64,000 bases of DNA from Heterobilharzia americana (lineage: Eukaryota > Platyhelminthes > Trematoda > Strigeidida > Schistosomatidae). Of this stretch, positions 1-11,085 are shown piece after piece. The position numbers and the translations under genes are program-made. The stretch spans positions 116,836,741-116,900,740 of the forward strand of contig OX104127.1 of assembly GCA_944470555.2 (NCBI GenBank), given 5' to 3'. Position 1 is the first letter of the stretch. Each line of letters opens with the position of its first letter. The notes under the pieces are model-generated. The model made no database searches and was not told the origin of the DNA. It saw only the letters and a list, made by a program, of their open reading frames with translations.

Positions 1-1483
1 GTCCTGTTATTGTTGCTACATATTATAAGTAGATAACCACATGTTTCTAAAACGTTCTGGGTACCTTGACCAAAAATAATAAGTCTGAATACATCTGGAA
101 TCTAATCCAGAAAATGATATCCATGAGATGTAGATTCATTTGCTTTGATAATGCTAAGAGTCCAAAGAGAAACCTAATGGTTAAGTTCTTTCACACCAGC
201 TTAGACTAGTTTCTTGTTCTAAACAGTATTTAAAATATGTCGCTTATATATGTCCAGTATATACAAACGACATGGCAACGTACTTGCTGCATGTTGCGAG
301 AGCCATCGCATTTGGTTCATAAACATGCCCACACTGAACAGCTTCTTCAAACCAAGTCTTGAATAAAAGTAGGGGTCCTTTTGGCTTATATCTATGATAT
401 CAAAAGTATCATCTGACTTTCTATATGGGATTCTCATATCTAATAACAGATACATGATTAACATAGATAATTATTAATACTTACGACTGATTTTTAGTTG
501 ACTGTTCATGTTTACGAAGCTACGATAAAAAGTTCGTAGCATAAGACACCCAGAAGCGAATCAGTTTCCTCCTGAATACGTTCTTCACTCTAGTTAAAGA
601 TGCAATAAAACTATAACAATACTGAAGATAAAGGAGAATAATACGTCACCATCAAAACTTAGTACCATTAAACAGGTGAACGAACTGAAGCTTAGAAATT
701 CTCACAACAATGTGTTGTTAAAGAAAGGTGTCATAGGTCAGAGTCGATCTCAGTGGCACAGATATATTCATACACTATTTTTGTCTCAGTCATCCTCCTG
801 AATTTCGGTATTCTTTCATTCTTCTATGCTTTCATTTTACTACTTTCTATCACCTTGACTGCTTTCTTTCCTATTTTTTTGTCTTTCATCTTGACGTTTT
901 CTAGCTTGATGTGCTGATATGAGGTGTGACGAATTGGACCACTACGCAGTTGTGCCTGATTCTATGGTGATCTTGTCTGTCTGTCCGCCAAAGAAAATCA
1001 AAAATGAGAACCACTACCCACCTAAGATTTGCTACCAATTACATCATAACCTTTGTTTAAACAAAGTCAGTTTGTATTATCTTGCTTTTAGTTCTACTTT
1101 TCAATACTATTACTTTTTACTCATTTTTAAGAGTGAAAAGTAAAATCCACGTAAAAAAATTTATGTGGAACTGCATCTACACTGCACCATGACGAAATAA
1201 AATCACTAAGGGCTAGACCTTAAAGATAATTTCAAAAGCGAAACTCCACCTAATATTGCATCAGTTTGAGTTGTCAAACTTTTATACTTAACAGAGGGGT
1301 AAAACAAAAAAAGACAAATAAAATAATCGAAGAAAGTGAGACACATAGTAAGTAAGTGTGTAGAAATTCGGATAAGTAAGAAGTGACTGTATCAACACTT
1401 TGGCGATCAACTGATAAATATTAAGTAAGCTTCCAGTATTTTCGAAAATCCATAGAATTGAAATGCACTGAGCAACATTGTGC
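1..1483. other. Unassigned AT-rich DNA
   Basis: No recognisable coding domain, RNA gene or repeat family was seen. Short open frames are present on both strands but none resembles a known domain, and composition is AT-rich like the unassigned stretches elsewhere in the window. Confidence 0.5.
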
Positions 1484-1632
1484 GAATTCATGCAGTAGGT
1501 AGTGAACAACACCTATTGCGTGAGGGCTGACGATACTCACTGGCTGCCAAACCCCCGATGAGTGGAACGGTGTTCGAACCCGTAATACACTGGTTTGAAT
1601 TCAACTGCCTAAACCAATAAATCACAGCCTGA
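1484..1632 (-). repeat. tRNA-derived SINE, copy 1
   Basis: Read on the minus strand this has a pol III type B box (GGTTCGAACAC, 1570-1580) preceded by an A-box-like stretch, and a body sharing blocks with the SINE at 62,408: a CCACT-CATCG-GGTTTGG block, then a CCTCAC-CAATA block, then a CCTACTGCATG block. The shared order of blocks in unrelated flanks supports one dispersed family. It could belong to the schistosome Sm-alpha-like class, but I did not see a convincing hammerhead core. Confidence 0.55.
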
Positions 1633-2005
1633 CAGTTTTATCTAAGATCCAAAATGTATTATACAAGGCGACTGGAATCCACAAGCAACTTATAACACAT
1701 TACTAGCTCATTACATTCACACCACATTTTATCGAGACATTCGAAGATATCTTCAAGTTGGAAACTTTAGACAATCTCAACAATATATTTAGGATTGGGT
1801 TAAGATTTGATTGTGCTAACGCTGGACAGAAAAAAAATCTGTACTTCTGGCACAGGAATATCGTATGGCTACTTTGGGGGTTTGACATTTCCTAACTCAT
1901 CCCTACCCTAGGGAAGGCAACATCAATATGGAACTACTGGCCATTCGCAGCAAACACCTTAGTATTGTCATACATCTTCCAGACAGAGGTAAGACTTCGC
2001 CTTCG
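1633..2005. other. Unassigned DNA between SINE and RTE-II fragment
   Basis: About 370 bases with no recognised feature. A 61-residue minus frame here has no domain signal. Confidence 0.45.
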
Positions 2006-2340
2006 AACCTCGGCTGGTAGCTGCTACCTTGACGTGGTGGTCGGACTTGTATATCACAGTGATCCAAAGAGCCATACTGGCTGGAACATTTGTTCCCTCG
2101 AGGTCCTATAATGACAGAGACGTCTGTTGGATAGTGGTTAGACAAAAAGCAGTTACCACTGATGTAAGGTGCCACACTATGACGAGAGTTCGAAGGCGAA
2201 ATCATACTGCTGCTAGTTGGACGCTATGTGATAGCGGTACGGCGTTCCCCTAAGATGACCGGGAGTGCCATGTTAATTCCACCTTTCCAATGGAAAGAGA
2301 GGGTTACGAAGAGTAGGCCCCCAAAATAGCCCACTCCTTT
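2006..2340 (+). repeat. RTE-II solo 5' UTR fragment
   Basis: Matches by eye the 5' leader of RTE-II copies at 49,262-49,960 (plus) and about 7,078-6,560 (minus). The shared order is a TAGCTGCTACCTTGACGTGG start, a CTGGCTGGAAC block, TCTGTTGGATAGTGGTTAGAC, then GAAGGCGAAATCATAC and GCCATG blocks. It stops near 2,340 and abuts the 3' tail of an opposite-oriented copy. A leader without its downstream body is unusual for a LINE, which normally loses its 5' end. Confidence 0.7.
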
Positions 2341-3197
2341 CATCCATCCATCCAGATCAACCTGGGACCAGGCATTACTGTGTAACGGTACGAGTTCCCA
2401 CACCTCATATCAGTACATCAAGTAAAAAGGCATTGAGGCGCAAGATGAAGATAAGAGAATGCAGCCAAAAGAAATATAAAGTACTAAAAGAGAGAAATGA
2501 AGAATGAGAAAGTGGTGAGATTCGGTATAGCGTCGTTAACATGAGGATAATGTGTATATGCATCTGCGCCACTGACATCGGTCCTCAGCCATATCACCTA
2601 CAGTCTCCAACCACTGGTTTCTCTTGTCCTGCGGACCCCAACCACCTAGTCTGCATCACCCCACATGGCTCAAGCCAACAGTCAGAGACTTCATACATTG
2701 GTGTCATCTTTTAGTCTGGCCACCTCAAGCCTTTTGCCAGCGTGGACCTAGGCATGTGTAACACGTGTCTCAACCATCTCAACCGATGAAGGTTCACAAC
2801 CTCGTCAACTGACTTACCTCTTCTCCCTAAAACTCTACTCCTGACTTCTGTGTTACTCACGTGGTGACGCCACGGAATACGTCCTATACTACGAAGGCAA
2901 CGGTGGTCAAACACATAAAGCCTTCTCATGTATTCCACTTTGAATGGCCATGTTTCACAGCCATACAGCAGAACAGAGAGGACTGCTGTGCAGTTCACGC
3001 CACCCTTAGTAGACAATCAAACAGGTGGCATAGGTTGGCAAAAGCCAATCGAGCCTTTTGTATCCGTGCAGAGATTTCACACACCAATGAGCCATAAGAG
3101 CTGATCCTACTTCTCAGGTAAGTGAAGTCGTCGACACAGTCAACCACTTCACTCTCTATTGTTAGCCGAGGTGGGGGCACCGTTGAAGACCAATCCT
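2341..3197 (-). mobile_element. RTE-II copy IIa, 5'-truncated
   Basis: Minus-strand 3' portion of an RTE-like non-LTR retrotransposon. It runs from a GGAT-repeat 3' tail (2,341-2,353 read on plus as CATC repeats) through the 3' UTR to the C-terminal part of the reverse transcriptase protein. The segment 2,354-3,180 is collinear with 3,222-4,060 of copy IIb at high similarity. Its upstream end is cut off at the ATG/GAT repeat tail of IIb, so the two copies are stacked head to tail. It cannot encode an active enzyme. Confidence 0.75.
2711..3190 (-). pseudogene. RTE-II RT C-terminal domain fragment
   Basis: The translated minus strand gives the block CVDDFTYLRSRIS, then ARIQKARLAFANL, then VLLYGCETW, FDHRCLRSIGRIPW and LHRLRWLRHVL. 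These occur in the same order downstream of the YADD box in other RTE-II copies, so this is the thumb/C-terminal region of the RT polyprotein. At least one frame change lies near 2,995-3,015, where two frames overlap. No catalytic box is present. Confidence 0.7.
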
Positions 3198-3393
3198 CAT
3201 CATCATCATCATTATCAACATAGGACCAGGCATTACTGTGTAACGGTCCGAGTTGCCACACCTCATATCAGCACATCAAGTAAAAAGGTAGTGAGGCGAA
3301 GGATGAAGATAAGTGAATGCAGTCAAAAGAAATATAAAGTACGAGAAGAAAGGAAAGAGGAGTGACAAAATGGTGAGATTCGGTATAGCGTTG

Positions 3394-4040
3394 TTAAGAT
3401 GAGGATAATGTGTGTATACATCTGCGCCACTGACTTCGGTTCTGAGCCATGGGATCACCTAGGGTCTCCAACCACTGGTTCCTCTTGTCCCGTGGACCCC
3501 AACCACCTAGTCTGCATCGTCCTACATGGCTCAAACCAACAGTCAGAGACTTCATACATTGGTGCCATGTTTTAGTCTGGCCACCTCGAGCCTTTTTCCA
3601 GCCTGGACCCACCTCAGCCAACATTGTGTGACGAGGCAATCGGTGACTAGGCATACGTAGTACGTGTCCCAACCATCTCAACCGATGAAGGTTCACAACC
3701 TCGTCAACTGACTAACCTCTTCTCCCCAAAACTCTACACCTAACTTCTGCATTACTCATGTGGTGACACCACGGAATACGTCCTATACTACGAAGGCAAC
3801 GGTGGTCAAACACTTGAAGCCTTCTTATGTCTTCCACTTTGAATGGCCATGTTTCGCAGCCATACAGTAGAACAGAGCGGACTGCTGTGCAGTACACGCC
3901 ACCCTTAATAGACAATCAAATATCACGGCGGCGCCATAGGTGGCGCAAATTGGCAAAAGCCAATCGAGCCTTTTGTATCCGTGCAGAGATCTCATCGGCG
4001 ACTAACCCATCAGGGTTGATCCTACCTCCCAGGTAAGTGA
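3394..4040 (-). pseudogene. RTE-II RT C-terminal domain (copy IIb)
   Basis: Frames 3,915-3,712 and 3,696-3,394 carry VRSVLLYGCETWPFKVEDI, FDHRCLRSIGRIPW, LHRLRWLGHVLRMP and a GGQTKTWHQCMKSL basic tail. The two frames are separated by a stop near 3,711 in an otherwise continuous homology. The LLYGxETW block is also present in RTE-I copies, which argues that the two families are related lineages. The role of this domain in RTE proteins is not established. Confidence 0.72.
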
Positions 4041-4149
4041 AGTGGTCGACACACTCAACCAATCATGGAGCAGCAATTTGCATTTGGGTGGTGAGAAACG
4101 CATACCAAACATTCTCAAATTCCCACTCAAAGTGTTCAGAAGACTCTGC

Positions 4150-4790
4150 ATCTTGTCAGCGTCTTCACCTAACAGGACAATGTCATCTGCATATTCTAGC
4201 TCTAACGAAAATTCTCCACCGATTAGGAAAACGTCTGTGTAATCAGTTGACGAGAGGGAAACCTCCATAAGAGTATGTGATAAAATTGAATGAAAATGGA
4301 GAGTGGGCACCCTTGACGGACACCACTCGATGGGTACAGCACACCTGACATATCATAGGCTCTAACACATCCGCAAGTGTTCGAGTAGAGAGCCTTCAAT
4401 AAAGTGATGTACTTACTCGGCACGCCTTTCAGTGAGAGATATTGCCATAAGACTTCTCGGTCAACGGAGTCAAATGCCACCTTCAGGTTGAAAAATACAG
4501 CCAGTGTCAGGCGCCGGTAAGCGTGTCTGTGTTCCAAAACCTGGCGCAGTGTGAATACTTGATCGATACACCCGCGGCCAGGTCTAAAGCCTGCTTGGTT
4601 TTCTCGGGCTTGCTCTTCCCAAGCTCCACTCAGGCGTCGAAGAATTATAGAACCTAGGATTTTGGATACTATGTTCGTCAGACTGATTCCTCTGTGGTTA
4701 TCACAAGAAGACTTCTCGCCTTTCTTGAACACTGGGATAATGAGTGACTTAGACCAGTCAGAGGGGATCGTATTTGATTCCTATACACTA
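4150..4790 (-). pseudogene. RTE-II reverse transcriptase palm (copy IIb)
   Basis: The open frame 4,732-4,223 holds RT blocks in order: FKKGEKSSCDNHRGISLTNI, RRLSGAWEEQARENQAGFRPGRGC, FNLKVAFDSVDREVLWQYL (the first catalytic Asp in the AFD block) and SSGVRQGCPL. A frameshift near 4,300 moves the LEYADDIVLLGED box (catalytic YADD, about 4,170-4,200) into the frame 4,310-4,002. The active site is therefore visible but split. Family assignment to RTE-like elements rests on motif recognition. Confidence 0.82.
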
Positions 4791-5064
4791 GCTTATACTT
4801 GCGTTAACTTGACTAAGAGCACCTTACCACCATCCATCTGGTCCTGCTGCCCTTCCTCATTTCAGGTTACCTACCGCTTTCTCAACTTCTCCTAGTGTTG
4901 GGGGACCTATCTCAATGTTCCATTCAGGATCCGGCTGGATAGCAGGCAACGCAATGTGGCTGGAGGCCAGTTAAACTGTTCCTCAAAGTGTTCTGCCCAT
5001 CGTTCCAGTCGTCTCCTCTGCGAGTGAATCGCAGATCCGTCCTTCTCCGCTATGGTCTCACTAA

Positions 5065-5316
5065 CTACTGTTGACCATTTTCCCCAGTCTCCTTAATAAG
5101 TCTAAATAACTGTCTACTGTTACCGATCGCCGCTGCCTTTTCCATCTCTTTAGCCTTCGCTGCCCACCACTGTTCACGATCGTTGCGCAGACTTTTCGTC
5201 AGTCTATTTTTAAGTTGCGCTCGCTCTTCATTGTACTCAGAGCCTGCAGGGATGCATTCACGTGCATCCATTAGTTTGGAAGAAGCTGCTGATATCCACT
5301 GGCTCTTTTTAGCCAT
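5065..5316 (-). pseudogene. RTE-II linker between endonuclease and RT
   Basis: An 83-aa open frame continuing the IIb protein after a frame change. It contains KKSQWISAASSKLMDAR, LRNDREQWWAAKAKEMEKAA and NSRQLFRLIKETG. The same blocks appear at 8,480-8,700, 48,577-48,870, 54,595-54,730 and 55,790-56,060, so it is a conserved spacer of this family. It is rich in charged residues and probably helical. No separate function is known to me. Confidence 0.7.
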
Positions 5317-6330
5317 TCTTTTGGAGTCGGCTACAGTCTTGTGCTGCTTTTACAGTAGACTGAAGATGGCACCAAGCTTCTTCTGGATGAGTGACAGTCT
5401 TTTGTTCCGATAACTGCCTAGCCAACTTCTCACTGAACACGGCTTTGGTGTTTTCGTTGTCCAGCAGAACTCGTAGTGGTTTTGTTGCCAAATTTTTTCT
5501 ACGTCCATTGAGACGCAGGCATATACGTGCTCGGACCAACGCATGATCGCTGTCCAAACACGTACTCCAGAAGGAGCGGCAGTCTTCCACCGATCCTCTC
5601 CAGCGATGACTAATAGCAATGTGGTCTATCTGTGTCCATCGCTGAGTCGAGCTCGGTGGACGCCAGGTCAGACAGTGCCTTTCTTTATGTCTGAAATTTG
5701 TGCTGGCTAAAAATAGGCGGTTATCTGAGCATAGTTGTAATAGGCGATCACCGTTATCTGTACGTTCAGCTGGGATTCCGAAAGTGCCACCTAAGTGCCT
5801 TTCTGCCTCACTCAGTCTACCCACCTGTGCGTTGAGGTCACCTGCAACAACCACTACGTCCGAACGTTTGGCTTTCGAGAGGAGGTTAGACAGTTTATGG
5901 TAGAACTCGTCCTTCACTTCATCCGAACTACAGTCAGTGGGTGCGTAAGCAGAGATTACAAAGAGACAACGGCGAGTCTCACTATTCCTTTTAGTTCTCA
6001 CTGTGCCGTTCAGCCTCATAGCGCAGAGGCGACTATCAACTGGGATCCAGTCTAGTAGTGAGTTTTCTGCCCTGGTGCTTAATGCTATACCTACACCTGC
6101 AAGACCACGAGAGCTAGCTATCGAATCTCCAGAAACTCGAAGGGTGAATTTTGCAGATTCACCAGATTGGTCAGGAGAGGTCAGGTGAATAACCACACTT
6201 GGGTCCTGTATGCGTGTCTCACAAACACAGCACACATCCATGCCCGAGTTGCTAGAGTCTTTGCCAACGAAGCCTGTTGGCCAATTTGACGGAGGGTGCG
6301 GACATTGAAGGCTCCAATATGTAATTTGGA
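5309..6330 (-). pseudogene. RTE-II APE endonuclease domain (copy IIb)
   Basis: Encodes the endonuclease that nicks target DNA to prime reverse transcription. The open frame 6,241-5,309 (310 aa) shows CETR with the catalytic Glu at residue 8, FVISAYAPTDCS (95-106), AGDLNAQVG with D135 and N137, QIDHIAISHRW (204-214) and SDHALVRAR with H233. The true N-terminus lies upstream: GAFNVRTLRQIGQQASLAKTL is readable at about 6,330-6,250 in another frame, so a small indel near 6,245 split it. The conserved Asn of FNVRT is in that displaced part. Function is inferred from motifs and the copy is dead. Confidence 0.82.
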
Positions 6331-7479
6331 GCGTGGTTTAAGGAGACCAGGGATGCTGTTCTGTGGACTCAGATCGTTGTCGAAGGCTGCAGAGGTAGGA
6401 GAAATTGAAGATGATGCAGCATCATTAATTAAGAGACGTGAAGGAAGATTAGAAGGTAATGATGGAGGAGGAGGATAGCAGTCAGAAGAAACTTGGGTGC
6501 TGACAGAGTTGTGAGGGCGGTTGACACTTCCCGGCTGCCCACACCGTGGAAGGCTATTTCTTCTTAAGGTACCTGAAAGAGATTTGTGTGACCGCAGAGC
6601 CCATCGGACATCTGCTTGAGGCCTGTCACACCCAGCCTTTTGAGTATGATTATTTTGAATTTTTGTATTTTTGGGGCCGGATGGTGGAAAGGAAACGACA
6701 AGTGAACCAACACCGCCGGCCCGGCAGACCGTGGGGCGTGGTGGAGTGTGTTATTTTTGGGGCCGACCTTTTCTAACCCCCCCTTCCACTGAGAAGGCAG
6801 CATCAGCTTGGCACTGCTGGTCATCCAAGGGAAACACCTTACTGCTGTCACACCCCATCCAGCTAGCAGCAGTACGACTTCGCCCTCAGACCCCCATCAT
6901 AGTGTAGCAATTTACACTATAACGGTAACTGCTTTTCGTCTAACCACTACCCAACAGACCTTTCTGGTATGGTAGGACCTCGAGGGAACAAGCGTTCCAC
7001 CAGCATAGCTCGTTGGGTCATTGTGATATGCAAGCCCAACCACCACGTCAAAGTAGCAGCTATCGGTCGGGCCGGACGCTCACTCCTTTATGCCCCATAG
7101 TCTTCCACTGCCATCGGCACGTGTTTTTTTCCTCCAGCGTTCGAGCAACTAAACCCGATTACAACAATCAGCAGAAGGTTGTATGGATTCTGGACTCAAA
7201 CAAACCATTTTCGCTTTCAGATACTTTAAGAAAAAATGGCCTTCCACGGTGTGGACAGCCGAGAAGTGTCAACCGCCAGCACACTTCCAGTAGTACAAAT
7301 GACTAAATCAAACATAACCTATTCTCCTCAACTTTTCCCCCTTCTTCACCTTCACCTCCTGATACAAATATTAAGCCTCTCACAGTTTCCGCAACTCCTC
7401 ACCCTGCGACCATTTTCGACGATCAAAGTAATTGAAACCTGACTCCTAATCTCCTAAGACCCCACCATCAATTCCATGT

Positions 7480-8340
7480 AGGAGCTTTCAACGTCTGAAC
7501 TCTGTCAAATCAGAAAGCGAGCAACGCTCGCCTGAAATCCGGAATCTCGAGTCATGGATGTGCACTGTATTTCTGAGACACGTATACAGGACCAAATTGT
7601 GGTTATTAAACTGACCTCACCTGACCATAGTAGTGAATCTTAAAAATTCACCTTACGAGTATCCAGGGCCCCAGTGGCCAGCTAAAATGGACTCGCTAGT
7701 GTGAAGATAGCACTAAGTTGTAGGACAGAAAGTGTACTTCTTGACTGGATATCAGTGAACAGCCATCTGTGTGCTGTTCGACTGAGTGGATATTTAGGGA
7801 TTAGGAAGGGTCATGAGACCAGACTATCCCAATTTGTAATCTCCGCCAACGCACCCAGAGACTGCATTTTGGATGATGCAAGGGATGAATTATATCAAAA
7901 GCTGTCAACTTTGACACAGAAAGCAAAACGTTCAGATGTGGTTATAGTGGTAAGTGACTTTAACGCTCAAGTAGGGAAGCTGAACCAGGCGGAAAGGTGT
8001 CTGGGAGGCATTTACGGAATCCCGTACAAACGAACCGACAACGGCTATCGTCTGTTGCAACTTTGTTTCGATAATTACTTGTTTCTGGCCAGCAGTAACT
8101 TGAGGTATGAGGAAAGACATTGTCTCACTTAGCATCCGCTGACTTTAAACCAACGATAGGCGCAGATAGGTCACTTTCGTATATGCCATCGATTTTAGAA
8201 AGGATCGGAGGATTGCTGCTCTTTCCGGCAATTACCAGTTTGAACTCCTATCACGCGCTAGTACATGCTCGCACTTGTCTGCGCCTTACTGGCTACAGCA
8301 AACAGGAGGCTGAGGCCTGTCTGTGCTCCATTAAAACAAG
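7480..8340 (+). pseudogene. RTE-II endonuclease relic (copy IIc)
   Basis: Begins with GAFNV followed by a stop, then SNQKASNARLKS. The longest open piece (7,701-8,132) reads ALSCRTESVLLDWISVNSHLC, FVISANAPRDCI, VVIVVSDFNAQVGKLNQAER and RTDNGYRLLQLC. The usual AGDLNAQVG block is VSDFNAQVG here. The H of SYHALVHAR (8,249-8,275) matches the SDH motif. Stops at the C of CETR and a frame change at about 8,125 show it is non-functional. Confidence 0.7.
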
Positions 8341-8789
8341 AGGAAGACAAGTACGCATTTAGAGAGTTCACTGAGTATATATCTAAAAGTGACACCAATG
8401 CTTATCCTGAGGACATCTGGTGTAGTACTAAGTCTCCTATAGAAATAGCGACAACTTACACATGAAGGTTAGAAAACGTCATTGGATTTCCGCGGCGTCA
8501 CATGAAATGATTGATACTAGAAGACTAATTCCGGCTGGCTCTGACCGCAATAAAGAGCGAAAGCAACTCAAATGTGAGTTCACCAACAGTCTTCGCGTCG
8601 ATAGCAAGCAGTAGTGGGTGGTGAAAGCGAGAGAGATGGAGAAGGCATCTGCGTTGGGTAATACCTAGTGACCATTTAGACTTGTTAGGGTACCGGTAAG
8701 ATGATGGTCAGTGGAACCATTACCGAAATGGATGGGATGCAGATAACCTTCCGGGACAGGCGGCTAGAACGTTGAGCAGAACACTATGA

Positions 8790-9760
8790 AACACAGTTCA
8801 ACTGACCCTCAGTATCCATCCTGAATCCGAACGGGACGTGGGTGCCGATCCTTTAACTCTTCGTGAACTTGAGAAAGCTGTATCGAACCTGAAACAATGC
8901 AAAGCTACAGGACCTGACAGTTTGTCACCACACGCTTTCATGGATGGTGGTAGGAAATTGACGATTAAAGTGACGAAGCTAATAGGTAGTGTATAGGAAT
9001 TGGAGGTAATGATATCAGGCTGGTGTACTTTAGTGATCATCCCATTCTATAAGAAAGGAAAGGCTTCTTGTGACAACCATGAGGGAATCAGTTTGACCTA
9101 CATCGTGTTCAAGATCCTAGAGTTCATAGTTGTCCCACACCTAACTGTGGCTCAAGAACAGGAAAGTCGATAAAACGGTGCAGGTTTCAGACCTGGAAGA
9201 GAGTGGACTGACTATACTTTTACCATCCGACAAGTTTTAGAACACAGACACACTTATCAGCAAATGGTCAAAACTTGCCATATTTCTTGACCTGAGGCCA
9301 GCATTTGACTCTGTTGACCACGAGGTGTTGTAGTATTGTCTGACTATGAAAGAAGTACCAAAAAAATAGGTAACGCAAATTAAAGCTCCCTATTCGAACT
9401 CACGCAGTCCTATAAGAGCTTACAGAGAGTTCTCATCAGAAATGACGACAACTAGTGGTATCCGCCAGGGATTTCCACCGTGACCGTTCCTACTGAACTT
9501 CTTAATAGACGTAATAATGGATATAGTCTTAGCTACGTCTGACCTCACAGCGGTTGGTCTACTCTCTGGACGAAATCTGGTTGGTTTGTAATACGCACAC
9601 GATTTTGTCCTGCTGGGTGAAGACGCTGATAAGATGCAGGGCCTTTTGGACTCATTTAGCAGAAATATGAGTTGCTTGGCACACGATTCGCTGGCACCTG
9701 TTAAGTGTATGATGCTCCAGAACTCGTCTGCAATTACTCCCAGTCTGATGATAGGGAGTG
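8790..9760 (+). pseudogene. RTE-II RT relic (copy IIc)
   Basis: RT blocks are readable across several frames: KATGPDSLSPHAF (8,900-8,940), FYKKGKASCDNHEGISLT (9,043-9,095), FLDLRPAFDSVDHEVL (9,278-9,330), TSGIRQGFPP (9,451-9,480) and the LVCNTHDFVLLGEDADK region (about 9,576-9,640), where the catalytic YADD is changed to a THDF-like form. Loss of the double Asp means the enzyme would be inactive even without the frame breaks. Confidence 0.62.
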
Positions 9761-10589
9761 GTTGAATGTGTCGATCACTTCACTGACTTGAGCAGTTGTA
9801 TCAGCCGAAACAGGCTGGTTGCTGACGAAATCTCAGCTCGGATACAGAAGGCCGGTTCGGCATTTGTCAACTTGTGTCGTCTGTGGCATCAACTAGCGAG
9901 ATATCCGACTACTTACGGAAGGGTAAGTATACAGTGCTGTAGTCTATAGTATTCTGTTGTACGACTGCAAGACATGGAAGTTAAAAGTAAAGACGCAAAA
10001 CGACTACAGTGTTTGTTCACCTATGTTTTTGTAGCATTTCTCGCAGTTGGTGGATTCACCGTGTGAGCAATGTTGGGATCTAGCTAACAGTACTAGGCAG
10101 GATAGACAATTCAACTGATTAGTTTGTGAATCTTAGTCGACTGAGATGGCATGGAAATGAACTGCGCATGACAAACCACCTCCTATCTCAACGTGCCATG
10201 CTATGAGGAGTTGGATTACGTTGCAAGAGGATTCAGGGTGGCCAGACCAAGACGTGGCATCAGTTGATCAAGTCTGTTACCGTTGGTCTGAAGCATGTGA
10301 GATGTAGACTGCTTGGTTGAGATTCCCGAGATCACAGGAATTAGTGGTTGGAGAGTCCTGGTGACATGACTGAAAAAAAGTCATAATGGCACCAAAGTAT
10401 TCATCTTTTGACGTCTTCAAGACCTTGAATATTTGCAGTGACATCTTCAGATTGTTAATTCTCCCACACAACTTCCCCCAAATTCATAACACATTTCCAA
10501 TCCAACCGTTTTTTATATTTAACTTTAACTGATGTACTTCAGTGCAAGATGCCTCCACGATTTTGTCTGTAAGTTGTTATAGAGTCACA

Positions 10590-10760
10590 GTTCAACCTAC
10601 AACGAAAGATACCTTTGTATAATCACTATCCAACAGAACTTCCTGGCACGTTAGGAACTAAAGTAATACGCGTTCCAGCCAGCGTAGTTCGTTGGGTCAT
10701 TGCAATATGCAAACCCGACCCTCACATCAGGATAGAAGCTGTCGGTCGGAAGTAATTGGT
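10590..10760 (-). repeat. RTE-II 5' leader fragment at the outer arm end
   Basis: Reverse complement of an RTE-II leader start: ACCGACAGCTTCTATCCTGA, then a CCCAACGAACTACGCTGGCT block and TTCTGTTGGATAGTG. The high-identity arm begins inside this fragment at 10,628. The bases 10,588-10,627 still align to the corresponding right-side sequence, with about 7 mismatches in 40. Confidence 0.65.
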
Positions 10761-11085
10761 ACGGATGATTAATCCGTAACCCTCAGTACTGACTAAATCT
10801 ATCAATCCAGTTCGAAATAAGATCAATAACCCGAGCGAAGTAACACCAGTGCACAGTATTTTGGTGGTAGGTGTCAGGAATCAGTCGGTGGGAAACCCTA
10901 GACGTGGGTTTTTCGCTTCACAGCACACACCAGCAAGACATGTCTTCAATCTCGAGGAAACTGGTGTTTCTTCGTTGATGTGAACCTGTGTTGCCCAGTA
11001 CTGAGTTCAAAGACTTTCAAAGTAAGCTATTCAATTCCATGAAGTCATTGACTATTTGTATGACCTACTTAGGGAGCTGTAGACT
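10761..11085. other. Unassigned part of left arm
   Basis: No recognised coding or repeat feature. The segment is repeated in the right arm at 46,692-47,016. Confidence 0.5.

Larger units (their letters stand above)
3198..7078 (-). mobile_element. RTE-II copy IIb, near full length, degenerate
   Basis: The most complete RTE-II copy, about 3.9 kb on minus. Reading 5' to 3': leader of about 0.75 kb (7,078 to about 6,330), APE-type endonuclease (about 6,330-5,309), linker (5,316-5,065), RT fingers and palm (about 4,790-4,150), C-terminal domain (4,040-3,394), 3' UTR and a GAT-repeat tail at 3,198-3,215. Coding is interrupted by several frameshifts and stops. Short tandem-repeat tails rather than poly(A) are known for RTE-clade elements. 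Its 5' end faces the 5' end of IIc at about 7,080. Confidence 0.8.
7080..10600 (+). mobile_element. RTE-II copy IIc, old and degenerate
   Basis: A plus-strand RTE-II element in head-to-head orientation with IIb. It begins inside the leader (CTTTATGCCCC at about 7,086, matching about 49,571 of IIe), so the first 300 bases of leader are missing. It continues through endonuclease (7,480-8,340), linker (8,460-8,700), RT (8,790-9,630), C-terminal domain (9,750-10,300) and 3' UTR to about 10,600. Many stops and frameshifts interrupt it. Its similarity to IIb is clearly lower than that between RTE-I copies, so it is an old insertion. Confidence 0.72.

Noticed and set aside
919..1143. A 74-aa plus frame near the window start
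   Set aside because: AT-driven, hydrophobic and without any homologous pattern. No splice or start context supports it.
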